Assembly: GCA_010015805.1 (NCBI GenBank)
Contig: ML978128.1
Span: 372,001-436,000 of the forward strand
Length of the DNA: 64,000 nt
Reading direction: 5' to 3'
Origin: Rhizodiscina lignyota
Taxonomy: Eukaryota; Ascomycota; Dothideomycetes; Aulographales; Rhizodiscinaceae
Shown here: positions 12,249 through 21,970 of the stretch, piece after piece
How positions within the stretch are numbered: position 1 is the stretch's first letter
How the letters are laid out: each line of letters starts with the position of its first letter
Notes under the pieces: generated by a model
Database searches by the model: none
What the model was told of the DNA's origin: nothing
Seen by the model: the letters and a program-made list of their open reading frames with translations, nothing else
Translations under genes and position numbers: made by a program

Positions 12249-14361
12249 TCACAGACGCGCGCTATCAACCCTTTCGAGACCGTATCGCCCATCATCCTCC
12301 TTAATCAAATCCGCTCCCTTCTCAGCAACAGCATAAGTCGTGCTCATGATATTTCCACTGACATGAGTGGGGAAGACGCTAGCGTCCACGACCCGCAGCT
12401 TGGACACTCCCTTAACCTTCAGCCTGTCGTCGACCACCTCTCCCATTGCAGCAGTTCCAATCAAGTGATACTGAGTACTGATGTGATTCCTGACAAACTC
12501 CATCCTCTCCTCTTCTGTCTCGAGGCTCTGGTTGGGCAGCGGCTGAACTCTCTCGCCCAAACTCTTCTGCAGTAGCGGGTGCTTGCTGACTTTGTCCATC
12601 CATTTGATACCAGCAGCCATGACCTTGAGGTCTGCCGGGTTCCGGAAGTATCCAGGATCTATGCGTGGAGGCTGTAGTGGATCGGAAGAAGTGATGTGTA
12701 CAGTACCACGCGAGAGCGGATGCTCAAGACAGACGAGGAGGGAGAGCTGATTTTTTCCCTTTGGTGGAGCACTAAAGAATTCGATTTGTGAATGGCCGGC
12801 CGATAGATCAAGTCTGCACGGAATACAGAATATCTGGATGTTGGCAAAGGTTGGATTGGTGAGCTGCCTAACGATGACCTGAGTCTCTGTCAGCTCCGTT
12901 CCAATTGGAAATTGACCTTGGTCATACCTCCTCCTGGGCCTTCTCGAAGGGCGTTTTTGCAAGTGTATTCTTTCTGATATCTGCGATCGTCTCCTCGAGC
13001 TCCTTTTTGTCTACCAGAGAGGCGTATGAGACGAATCCCATCAGCATACCGGGGCTGCCGTAAGGTCCTGTCTGAGTCGTATCATAAAGGTCTTGTTGAA
13101 CCTTTGCGTATTCCTCATTGTGTAGCTCATCGAGCGACTTAACTCCATCGGCAAGGTCGAAGAGCATACCACCCAAGACGTGATCCTGGAAATTTGCACC
13201 AACCTTGTCGTTCTCAACGATGCACTTTACTCCTACCTTTTCCAGAATTGCAGGATCGCCAACGCCGGAAAGCTCGAGTAGTTGAGGCGTTTGGATGACT
13301 CCGGAGCTGAGTACTACCTCATGGGATGTATGCACTTGGTAAGTCTTGCCTCCATGAATGAACTCGACTCCTGTTGCCTCTGCCTCATTTCCCTCACTCT
13401 TCAGTAGGATCTTCGTCGCGTGGGCTTCGGTTAAGACCTTAAGATTTCTCCGGCCGAGATTTGGCTTCAGGTAACCGGTTGCAGCATAACTCCTGTTCCC
13501 CCTGTCGTGAGTCCGATCTATGGCTCCAAGACTATTGAAAAATCCGTAGTGCTGACCATTCCAGGCGTCAACAAGTTTGTTTTGGGAGCCTTCAACTTCG
13601 AACGCGGCCTTGACGAAGTCTTCCTCCAACGGCATGTAGTGATCGTTGAAACTCGTGTGGATCGGCCTGTTGAAGACGCTGAGAACGAAAACACTAAAGC
13701 ATCAGTCGTTATGTGGACTATACATACCCGTTTGTCCCGTGATACTTGTCCGCTGCCGCAAGTGGCATGAACTGGGGATCTGAGGGCATTTTTTCTGGTG
13801 TGTCGAGCGTTTGATGTTTCCTAAAATAAGGAACAATGTCGTTCCACCCCCAACCCTTGTTACCCATAGAAGCCCAGCCATCATAATCTTCTCGAGAGCC
13901 TCTGACATACCTGCCAGCAACAGTTAGCGCAGCTTGTGGACTCATATTGTGCCGCAGGATACATTAGATAGTTAATAGCGGAGCTCCCGCCGAGAACCTT
14001 CCCTCGGGGCATCGAATACGTCTTGTTCCCGGCGTTTGGCTTGTACGTGTCTGTCAGCAAATATGATAATCTCTTGCTTCCTGAGGACCTGACTTACCTG
14101 CGGCACGCTGCTCATGCACCAGTCGTACTTCTCCCTCCCGATCATCGTGGGATAGAGACTTGGTGTGGATACCTGCTTGTCGTCCATACGGTTCGCACCA
14201 GCCTCAATGACCGCCACTGACACATCTGGATTTTCTGACAGCCGGGCTGCCACTACCAGGCCTGCTGTACCTCCACCCACGACAACATAATCGAAAGTCT
14301 GCGACGCGAGCTCATCTACGCTGCAGAGAGCATTGCCGTTCGAACCCATTGTTACATGCAA
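12249..14361 (-). CDS. GMC family FAD-dependent oxidoreductase, 636 aa
   Basis: Five exons: 14361-14098, 14039-13963, 13910-13728, 13678-12928 and 12884-12249. All joins restore family-conserved sequence, for example VPQ|PNAGNK...[13 protein letters not shown] and [16 protein letters not shown]. Visible motifs: the N-terminal Rossmann FAD motif VVVGGGTAG (about 26-34) and VIEAG, GMC signature 1 ([13 protein letters not shown]), GMC signature 2 ([15 protein letters not shown]), and a C-terminal active site with His565 ([11 protein letters not shown]) and Asn603 ([12 protein letters not shown]). The His/Asn pair is the choline-dehydrogenase-like variant rather than His/His. Members oxidise alcohols or sugars. 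There is no signal peptide, so it is probably intracellular. Substrate unknown. A second ATG at 14349 would shorten it by four residues. Confidence 0.88.
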
Positions 14362-15366
14362 ATAGTTACAAAGAGAGCAAGAATATGAGACAGTGATTTG
14401 ATATTGAAGTTGAATTGCATGAAACTAATGAAGAGCGGAGAAACCTGACGACGGACAGTATGAGCACTCAGGGAACAAACTCATATATATATAAAGTTAA
14501 GCTTAAAGTTTCGGTTGAATGGAGAGCGCATTTGAGCCTAACTATAGCGGACCGAAATCGTAAGCTCCGCTCTTCGTCATTGAGACTAGAGCTCTCTATG
14601 TGCAATAGCATTGCAGTATCCGAAATGCAGCGCAATGCCGCGTCGAGCGGGGATGCAAGGATGTTGTGTACACTCTCATGGTCTTGCGAGTCTTCAGATC
14701 CGCAAAACGTGGGGCACGGGAATGACGGAGTATAAGACTGTCCGGACATTGAGACTTTTGGCTGTGTCCTGGGGAAAGGCGAGTCAATTAAAGCTGAGAA
14801 GGCCACTTGGTAGATTTAAAAGGAGCAACAGAAAAGACGACGTTCCATATCACGCTAGCCGAAAATGGATTTGTATCGAGGTTACTTGGTTAGTTCACCC
14901 GCCGCCTTCGCAAGCTCTTTATTTCATGTGTGAACGATATTACGTTCTTGCCTCTTTAGACGGAAGGAGCGACGCTTGCCCAAAATGCACTCAAGATGAC
15001 TTCATGTCACTGGCAGGAGGTGATCAGTCCGCCTTAGCGCTCTCCTGTATAAGCGGGAGAGCTTCCTTCCTCTTCTCACCTTAAACGCAGTTACTTGTTT
15101 TGCTCCAAGGTAGATGAAGGAAGCATGATGCTTCTATTGGTTGACAAAATCATGTGCTAACTTCTCTCATAATGTACAGTCGAAAGACGAGAGCATCAAG
15201 TCAGAAGCTTATTCGATCTTCAAGAACAATACCGCCCTTGACGGATAGCTGAAACCCAGAACCGAAATAACCTCATTGCCACTTGGGCTGGTATCACTTG
15301 CGCAGAACAATAATACAGAATATCAAAACCTTTCCTGCCAGCTTGTCTTTAACAAACGCCATCTCT
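14362..15366. other. Intergenic
   Basis: About 1 kb between the GMC start and the ankyrin gene stop. Apart from the TATA run near 14490 I see no motif. Frames at 14415-15084 overlap in several phases and have no recognisable domain. Confidence 0.4.
14485..14500 (-). promoter_or_regulatory. TATA-rich core promoter element of the GMC gene
   Basis: A run of alternating TA (ATATATATATAAAG at about 14486-14499) lies about 125 bp upstream of the GMC start codon and reads as a TATA box on the minus strand. It is the only such run in the 1-kb gap. Position and composition support a promoter, but no transcript start can be seen. Confidence 0.4.
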
Positions 15367-17604
15367 TTAACGCAAGCGAAATCCCCTCATGATGGATCCT
15401 GTTCGACTCCGGGAGGAAACCGTCGTACCAGCATCCGAATTGTTCGCCAAATATTCCTGAATCACAAAATCGATTTCTCTGGACCCGGTGGACTTGCGAG
15501 ATTCGGCCACTTTAGCACCAGCCGGAAGGAGAGCCTGAACCATGCGGAGTTTCTTTTTCCTGATGGCAACTTGAAGCGGAGTCTCCGATGCCTTGTCAAT
15601 GGCGTCAACTTTGGCTCCCCTGCTGATCAGCTGTTTGGCAATGCTGACATTATCGAACTCGGCGCAGATGTGTAGTGGTGATGTTCCATACTGGTCTCTA
15701 GCATTGACGTCCGCTCCGTACTCGAAAAGGATTGGTATCACATCTTGGCCGCCGGTCCCGTGGAGGGCCAGATGTAATGCTGTTCGCTGCTTACTATCTC
15801 TTGCATGGACGTTTGCTGGAGTGACATGGTTTTGTACAAGAAGTTTGGATTTTGCTTTTGCGGCAGAGAGTAGAAGCTCGCAATCAGCAGTGACAATCAT
15901 CTCTCGGTGTTCTGTGCCCGACTTGTAGCCCGTTTGGGGTGCCGGCGGAGGTCCATCCAGAGGACTTGATGCTGAAACCTCGGAGACGCTGCCGCGCGTG
16001 AGCGATGGCGGCTCAGATATGGTGCGTGGCCCATCTTGTATTTCCAATGCTAACGCCGGATTGATGACGCCAGATACAGAGGGATGTCTAGTTTGGAACG
16101 TCTTTGCACCAACATGATCTCCTCTCCATGTAAACAAGTCAATCAATGCTTGGACGGACTCCTCCAGGAATGGTTGCGGCGAGACTGTTGATTGCGAAGC
16201 TATAAAATAGGACTGTGTCGCGTATGTTTCAAGAAGTTGGAGGAGCCTCTCTTCTTGAGTATCACGATACCAAGCTCGATATAGCTTCGCTAGAGCGCAA
16301 TTGAGTCGTCCAGGGTCTCCTTGACTTCCGTTGGTAAGGTGGAATGTCCGCTGCAATGTGTGTTCTGCAGATTTGTATTTCTTCTGTCCAATTTGCGCTT
16401 TTGCAAGTTTGATGCTGATATCAAATCTTTCCGTGAATGATTTCTGGTAAGCTTGCTCCCGCTGTTCACCGTAGTCAAGAGCATGTTGTAGGTTGAATTC
16501 TGCACTCACATAACGAGGAGGATCATCAGTCAAATCTTTGGTTGCTTGGCTTCGGTAGTTTTCCACCATGTCCTCTATGGTCTCCAATGGGAGGACAGAG
16601 AGTGAGTATGTCCGGCTTGGTTGTTGAAGCTGATGATATCGGCCGAGGATTGGCACCTCTCGAAGTGGTTGCGGATCTCCGAGGATGACAGGAATTACGC
16701 CGTGGCCATGTTCTGGGATGTCAAGCGCCACTCCACCGTCAGAGACATCTGGTTGTTGTAGACGAAGGTTGTCTTCCTGATATACGGTTCCGATTTCTGT
16801 ATGGACATCCGACCGTATATCTTGCGGATCGAGTGCCTCAGAAATGCTATCGCTTGAATCGGATCGCCCAACAACACTTCCACAGGTAGAAAACTTCTCA
16901 TATAGAGATTCTGCGACATCAAGCGTGTTCTTCATCCGGTTCAGCATCGCTCCATCAGTATCAACTTCGTCAGATACGCCTTGCTCGCCATGGAGATCGA
17001 TCGAAGAGACCGGACTCTGAATAGAAGCCCGAGAGAGGCGTTCCAATGCCTTCCGTAAAGCAGAGATATCTGACTGCATTGCCTCGAGATGGTGTGCTGT
17101 ACTCTCATTGTTAATCGCCAAAGGAGTCATTGTCGCTTCTGTAACGAAAGGCTTTAAATAGGAGGAGAAGGTCTGCAGCAACGTGATATTTCCGTAGACA
17201 TTTCTTTCCAATTTCAGGATTTTTCTCTCGTTCCAATCGAGCTTGAACTGCGTTATGGTGCGACCGTAAAGACTACTGTTTCCGGGCCCTATTGACTCGA
17301 GTCTCTCAGCGAAGCTCTCCAGGTCACTTTCGCAGCATTTCAGGAGAGACTGCATCTTCAGCATGATCTTCTTTTCGTCATCATTCACGGGCTTTAAGGG
17401 TTCCTGCTCATGTCGACGGCCCATAGAGGTCTTGATAGTTTCAACTATGACCTTCAAGTGATCGAGGTTTTCGAAGAGCCCATCTGCAGTAACATTCGCT
17501 TCTCGAAGATCTCGAATGAAACGGATGATCCTTGCCCCGGCCGTAGTAGCAACATCTGCGACCTGGAGTGCATTGACAACCGCTGAGAAAGGATCCACCA
17601 CCAT
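15367..17604 (-). CDS. STAND-like N-terminal domain plus ankyrin repeat protein, 745 aa
   Basis: Single exon, 745 residues. Residues 1 to about 120 (MVVDPFSAVVNALQVADVAT at the start, then a helical bundle with LDHLKVIVETIK) resemble the fungal N-terminal domain found in front of NACHT/NB-ARC signalling proteins. No P-loop (GxxxxGKS/T) or other nucleotide-binding motif follows. The middle (about 390-500) is helical with TPR-like spacing (AKAQIGQKKYKSAEHTLQRT). Ankyrin repeats span about 602-700 (TALHLALHG, DVNARDQYGTSPLHICAEFD, KVDAIDKASETPLQVAI). Proteins of this type are associated with fungal allorecognition or immunity-like signalling, but many are uncharacterised. Role here is inferred only. 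Confidence 0.75.
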   Translation of the reverse strand: MVVDPFSAVVNALQVADVATTAGARIIRFIRDLREANVTADGLFENLDHLKVIVETIKTSMGRRHEQEPLKPVNDDEKKIMLKMQSLLKCCESDLESFAERLESIGPGNSSLYGRTITQFKLDWNERKILKLERNVYGNITLLQTFSSYLKPFVTEATMTPLAINNESTAHHLEAMQSDISALRKALERLSRASIQSPVSSIDLHGEQGVSDEVDTDGAMLNRMKNTLDVAESLYEKFSTCGSVVGRSDSSDSISEALDPQDIRSDVHTEIGTVYQEDNLRLQQPDVSDGGVALDIPEHGHGVIPVILGDPQPLREVPILGRYHQLQQPSRTYSLSVLPLETIEDMVENYRSQATKDLTDDPPRYVSAEFNLQHALDYGEQREQAYQKSFTERFDISIKLAKAQIGQKKYKSAEHTLQRTFHLTNGSQGDPGRLNCALAKLYRAWYRDTQEERLLQLLETYATQSYFIASQSTVSPQPFLEESVQALIDLFTWRGDHVGAKTFQTRHPSVSGVINPALALEIQDGPRTISEPPSLTRGSVSEVSASSPLDGPPPAPQTGYKSGTEHREMIVTADCELLLSAAKAKSKLLVQNHVTPANVHARDSKQRTALHLALHGTGGQDVIPILFEYGADVNARDQYGTSPLHICAEFDNVSIAKQLISRGAKVDAIDKASETPLQVAIRKKKLRMVQALLPAGAKVAESRKSTGSREIDFVIQEYLANNSDAGTTVSSRSRTGSIMRGFRLR

Positions 17605-19059
17605 CGTCAGGCTAGAGTGTGCCTTGCAGGCTGACGTTGCTTTGGTGTCGTCGAGAGGGCCAAACGGAGCCCATCAGTCGCGCGGATAATGCTTTTAGAC
17701 GTGGATAAGAAATTTGGTGTGTTCTTCAGAGCGAGAATGAGTGTGTTTGAATTGTGGAGACTAGTTTGCGGAGAGAACGACGACAGTTGCAAAGCGAAAA
17801 GGAAATTACTTAGCCGTCAGCCTCATCGTACGGCAGGAGGTCACACAGCGACGAACAAGTTCCGTGACTCCCCAGCTGCGCTTACGTACCTCGTACGGAG
17901 CGCAAATGACCAGCGCCCAGAATGCATGCTTCTGAGGCGCAGCGTGTTTAACGAGTCGCGCAATCGGAGAAGGAGGGTCATGGTGGTAGCAGGGAGCGCC
18001 GTCGGGCGTGAAATATCCAGATCGCTGGCCAATCAAAGTATTTCAGGGCGAGCAAGGCTTGGCTTGGCGATCGCGGATGAGGCGCATCCAACCTCAAAAC
18101 TGCGAGTAACTAGATTTAAAGCCGATCGAACACATCCCCTGACGACGGAAACGTTTGCCAGTCCACCAGACCCTGCTCTCACAGAAGAAGAAGTAGAAAG
18201 CATCGTGGTTAGAGCTGCTCCGTACATATCGCCCGGTATGAACCGCGAGATCCGGTGATGTCCTGACCGGTGGACTTCCAGCCTGGTTTCATAACATCAC
18301 GTATTCTGTCTTCCTCAGTCCAGCTTTGTTACTCTTACCTCTTGCTCTCGAGTTGACCCTTGTCTTATATTGAGGGGCTTTGCGAGGCTGCTGTGTTTCT
18401 TTTATTTCATTTGCTGAAGACACTATCAGGCTGAGCCGAAGATATGGATCAAGGCCAACTCGCACCAAACGTATGCACAGTAAAGTATTGACAGCACTTT
18501 GTACCTGCGAAAGATTTCATATTCAGCAGCTGTAGAATGCGGCATGTGCGACTGCGGATGCAGTTCTGCAATATTTCTTGTAAGGCTTGACTTCAGCTCC
18601 TGCATGATTGAGCGTCGGATTTGGCCTCTCGTTCAGACATATGTATTTCTGAGAGCATTCTTTTATTTCAACGCTGAATCGGGTAATTCGGATCGCTCAT
18701 TACCTAATATTGGGGCTGTGTTGACGTGTCCTTATTGGAGGAGTGTTCGACAAGGCAGACAAGGCAAACAGTAATTATGTTCTTACCATCTGCCCGTCCC
18801 ACGCCACTCGAGATGCACGCCGACCAGCCCCGTTGCCTCGTAATTTACGGATTGACCAGTTCTTGTGCTACTCGTGCTTCTGGTTCCTTCTACGTGGAGT
18901 CATGGACCAAGCCAGTCGAGAGGCTGTGCTCAGAATTCGTTTCTTGCCAAGGGCGGCTCTGTTAACGCGCCCGGTTCCATAGGAGTTCTTTTATCATGTA
19001 AACGTGTCGGCATGAGTCTGTGCCTTCGGATATCTTCCATACATGTTGAAATGTAAAAC
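17605..19059. other. Intergenic, divergent promoters
   Basis: A 1.45-kb divergent gap between the ankyrin gene and the MFS sugar transporter. A 189-codon plus-strand frame at 17689-18258 has no recognisable domain. No RNA gene or repeat was identified. Confidence 0.4.
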
Positions 19060-21376
19060 ATGGACAACTCACAACGAGCCTCGAACGGAGCTGCAAACGG
19101 AGGATACAACGAAGTGAGTGCGCTCAAATACTGAATTTATTGTTATAACAAATGCTAACCATGAAAGCTCCGAGCACGAAGAGGTCGCAATGTAATCGAA
19201 GAGCGACTGCGGAGCAATGATCGTGGAATGTGAGTTGTCATTCAGGCCTTAGAGATCATGCTAATGCTGCCGAGTTAGAATCGACAACCCACTGAACTAC
19301 CGCGACGAAGAAACGGAGCTTCCGCAAGATGTGAAGAGGTTTTTCGATGACTACGGGCTTCAGGAGGTCGCGAGCGAGAAATTGCTCTTACGTGGAGCAC
19401 TGCTGGCCCAAGACGAGCAGAGGTTCAAACGCGGAGAGTATGCGCCCAGCCAAATCGAGAGCGCTGCATTAGACAGAGAGGAAGATCCAAAGTTCAGCGA
19501 GCAGACCAAAGAGCTCAAGGTCATACTTCTTACGTGCTGCGTTGCGGCTGTGGTCCAAGGCTGGTCTCAAGCGTCGATAACTGGTGCAAATCTTCAATGG
19601 CCAGTTGAGTTTGGACTTCGCAAAAGCTTGTGCGGACCAATCGACCAAATCTGGATCTTTGGTATAGTCAACGCCGTCACATATTTTGCCGCAAGCGTTC
19701 TTGGAGCTTGGGTCAGCGATCCGTTCAACGAATACTTCATGGGTCGTCGAGGTGCTCTTTTCGTCGCGGCACTGTTCACCATCGGAGCTTCCATTGGATC
19801 TGCTTTCACAGTCTCCTGGCAGACTCTCTTCATTTGTCGCTTGTTCCTGGGGATCGGCTATGGCGCGAAGGCCTCTGTGGTGCCGATATTCGAGGGAGAG
19901 GTAGCACCTGCTCAAATTCGTGGTCGCTTGTTGGTATCGTGGCAGACGTTTACAGCCGTGGGGATTCTCTTGAGTTCCGGCTTCAATCTGATCTTCCACG
20001 CACCGGGAGCTGACAAGAACGACGCGTGCAACTTCGCGGACGGCTGGCGGAAAGAAGTAGCATGGAGGCTACAAGTGGGAAGCACAATCATTCCGGCTAT
20101 TCCACTGCTCTTTCTCGCCTTTGTCTGTTCGGAGTCACCCCGATGGTATGCTAAGAAGGGGAACTACTGCAAAGCGTTCCGTGTGCTGTGCAGACTGCGG
20201 GAGACGCCTTTACAAGCAGCTCGTAAGTTATCTGATCTGCTACAAGGGCATTTGATTAACTTTGTATAGGCGATCTTTACTTGATCTACTCACAACTGCG
20301 AGTCGAGACTCTTGTCTTCTCTAAGATCTCTGACGTAGAAGCGAAACTGGATGACTGGAGCGATGATGCTGAATTCCAGCGTCAGCTCCGAAAGAGCACA
20401 TATCCACGTCGTCTGCGGCAGCTTTTCACCGTCAATATCAACAGAAGGGCTGGTCTTGCAGCCTGTATAGTGATGGTCGCCCAGTGAGTCCCCTGAAACC
20501 ACGATGATGTATTCAACTTTAATCACTACTCCAGGCAATTCTCGGGCATCAACATCTTCGCATTCCTTGCTACGACGCTATTCAATGCCGGCGACAAGCA
20601 AGACCCGTCAGGAGGGAATCAGACAAGCCCCCATTTAATCCAGAATCTTTGGCAAAGTTTCGGCTTCGCTCTTGCCAACGCATTATTCTCCCCTCTCGCC
20701 TACTGGTTCATCGATTCGAAGGGCCGCCGCTTCTTGCTTCTTACGTCGCTTCTCCTGATGATCCCACTGCTGCTCGCAACGGGGTTGAGCTTCCTGTCAT
20801 CAAGCAACGTGCCTCATGAGATCTTCCTGATCCTGTACACAGCAGCATACTCGCCCGGAGCGGGAGTCATACCATTCCTCTATTCGAGCGAGGTGTTCCC
20901 TCTGCCGAATCGTGAAGCCGGAATGTCGCTGGCCTGTTCCGTCAATTTCGCCCTCGGCGGAGTGCTCGCGTTGGTGGTTCCACAATTGGTCAATAGCCTT
21001 GGGGTGACGAAGCTTTTGGGCTTGTTCGCGTAGGGTTGCTCCTGCCATAGTCCAAGCACACATGCTAACCGAGCACAGAGGCCTCGATGCGATCGCAGCA
21101 ATTCTTGTATGGCTTTTGGTGCCTGGGACGGACCAAATTATGAGTTTGGAAAATATGAGCTACATCTTTGGGGTCCCGACTACGAGGCACATTCAGTATC
21201 AAATCAATACTGTCTTCCCCCATATCTTTCGACGTCTTGTACCTTGTTTATCAGTGAAAGGCGACTTGCCTCCGCTGTACATTTGGAACACACGCAGAAG
21301 AGATGCCCAAGAGCTGCAGCAGTGGCAAGTGCAGCCTCGACATGAGACGGATACGGAATGGATCTCCGGTAATTAG
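19060..21376 (+). CDS. MFS sugar/polyol porter (SP family), 688 aa
   Basis: Six exons: 19060-19113, 19168-19229, 19279-20222, 20270-20483, 20535-21029 and 21079-21376. All are in frame, giving 688 residues. The start is chosen at 19060 because two tiny upstream exons join cleanly (GYNE|LRARRG, DRGI|IDNPLNYRD). About 118 cytosolic residues precede the first membrane helix. Sugar-porter signatures are present: GRR after helix 2, the ESPRWYAK equivalent of PESPR, QQFSGINIF in helix 7, DSKGRRFLL, and a C-terminal VPGT(D/E)Q-type motif (LVPGTDQIMSLENMSYIFGV). The long N-tail and FGVPTTRH C-tail fit the fungal polyol/inositol-like clade. It should import a sugar or polyol at the plasma membrane; substrate unknown. 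The C-terminal tail is about 60 residues. Confidence 0.87.
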
Positions 21377-21734
21377 CCTTTTAGTGCAACGGCGGTAACT
21401 GCCAGTTAAGGAGCAAATAAAGTTCTTGACTCAAAACCTTCGCAAAGTGATGCCGTTTTGCGAAGCGCTCCTACCTTTTCACTGCTCCTGCTCGCCGAGA
21501 ATGAGATGTCTCTGCTGCCTCCCGTGAAAAACTGCATGTGGCACTCACCGATGAGTCGGCGCTCGCAATTCCGAGAGCTTAATTGGCTGGTTTGGCTTTC
21601 GAGATCGGACGATTAGGCCAAATACGCTCTAGTCGGTGGGGATGAGTGGGTCCAGCTCCTTTCGCAGGCAGTCACCGCCTGGCACATTCCGTCTGGTCGC
21701 CAAGCTTTTCGTCTGATCCCTGGAGCCCTCCGAG
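21377..21734. other. Intergenic, MFS 3' region and U2 upstream region
   Basis: 358 bp between the MFS stop and the TATA box of the U2 gene. It should contain the MFS 3' UTR and any upstream element of the snRNA promoter. I could not recognise a defined upstream element. Confidence 0.4.
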
Positions 21735-21742
21735 TATATAAA
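21735..21742 (+). promoter_or_regulatory. TATA box of the U2 snRNA gene
   Basis: TATATAAA lies about 47 bp before the inferred 5' end of U2 snRNA and is followed by a pyrimidine-rich tract (CTCTCTCTTTTCTTTCC) leading into the RNA. Pol II snRNA genes of fungi commonly carry a TATA box in this region. The assignment rests on position. Confidence 0.6.
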
Positions 21743-21781
21743 CCCCTCGACCTTCGCTCCAACTCTCTCTTTTCTTTCCTT

Positions 21782-21970
21782 AGCTCTCTTTGCCTTTTGG
21801 CTTAGATCAAGTGTAGTATCTGTTCTTTTCAGTTTAATCTCTGAAACGAGGCTACGGCCTCATATTCAAGATTAATCTTATTTTTGGACCCCGGGGGGAT
21901 TCCTCTGTGCATGCACATGTCTCCTCCCACAGTGTCGCCGGTATTGCACTACCTCCGGCTGACGCGACCC
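21782..21970 (+). ncRNA. U2: U2 spliceosomal snRNA, about 189 nt
   Basis: The sequence matches U2 across its length. It has a 5' domain with GCCTTTTGGC (21792-21801) and AGATCAAGTGTAGTATCTGT, which contains the branch-point-pairing GTAGTA (21813-21818). Stem IIa pairs TTTTCAG with CTGAAA, and stem IIb is GAGGC-TACG-GCCTC (21849-21862). The Sm site ATTTTTGG is at 21880-21887. Stem-loop IV is GCCGGTATTGCACTACCTCC closing with GGC, almost identical to the vertebrate loop. The inferred length equals the usual 186-190 nt of fission yeast and human U2 and lacks the large insert of budding yeast U2. Ends are set by alignment from memory and are uncertain by a few bases. The RNA pairs with the intron branch site in the spliceosome. 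Confidence 0.93.

Noticed and set aside
14611-15084. 157-codon plus-strand frame upstream of the GMC gene
   Set aside because: No conserved motif; overlapped by frames on the other strand.
17689-18258. 189-codon plus-strand frame in the divergent gap
   Set aside because: No recognisable domain, no clear start context, Arg-rich composition typical of chance frames in GC-rich promoters.
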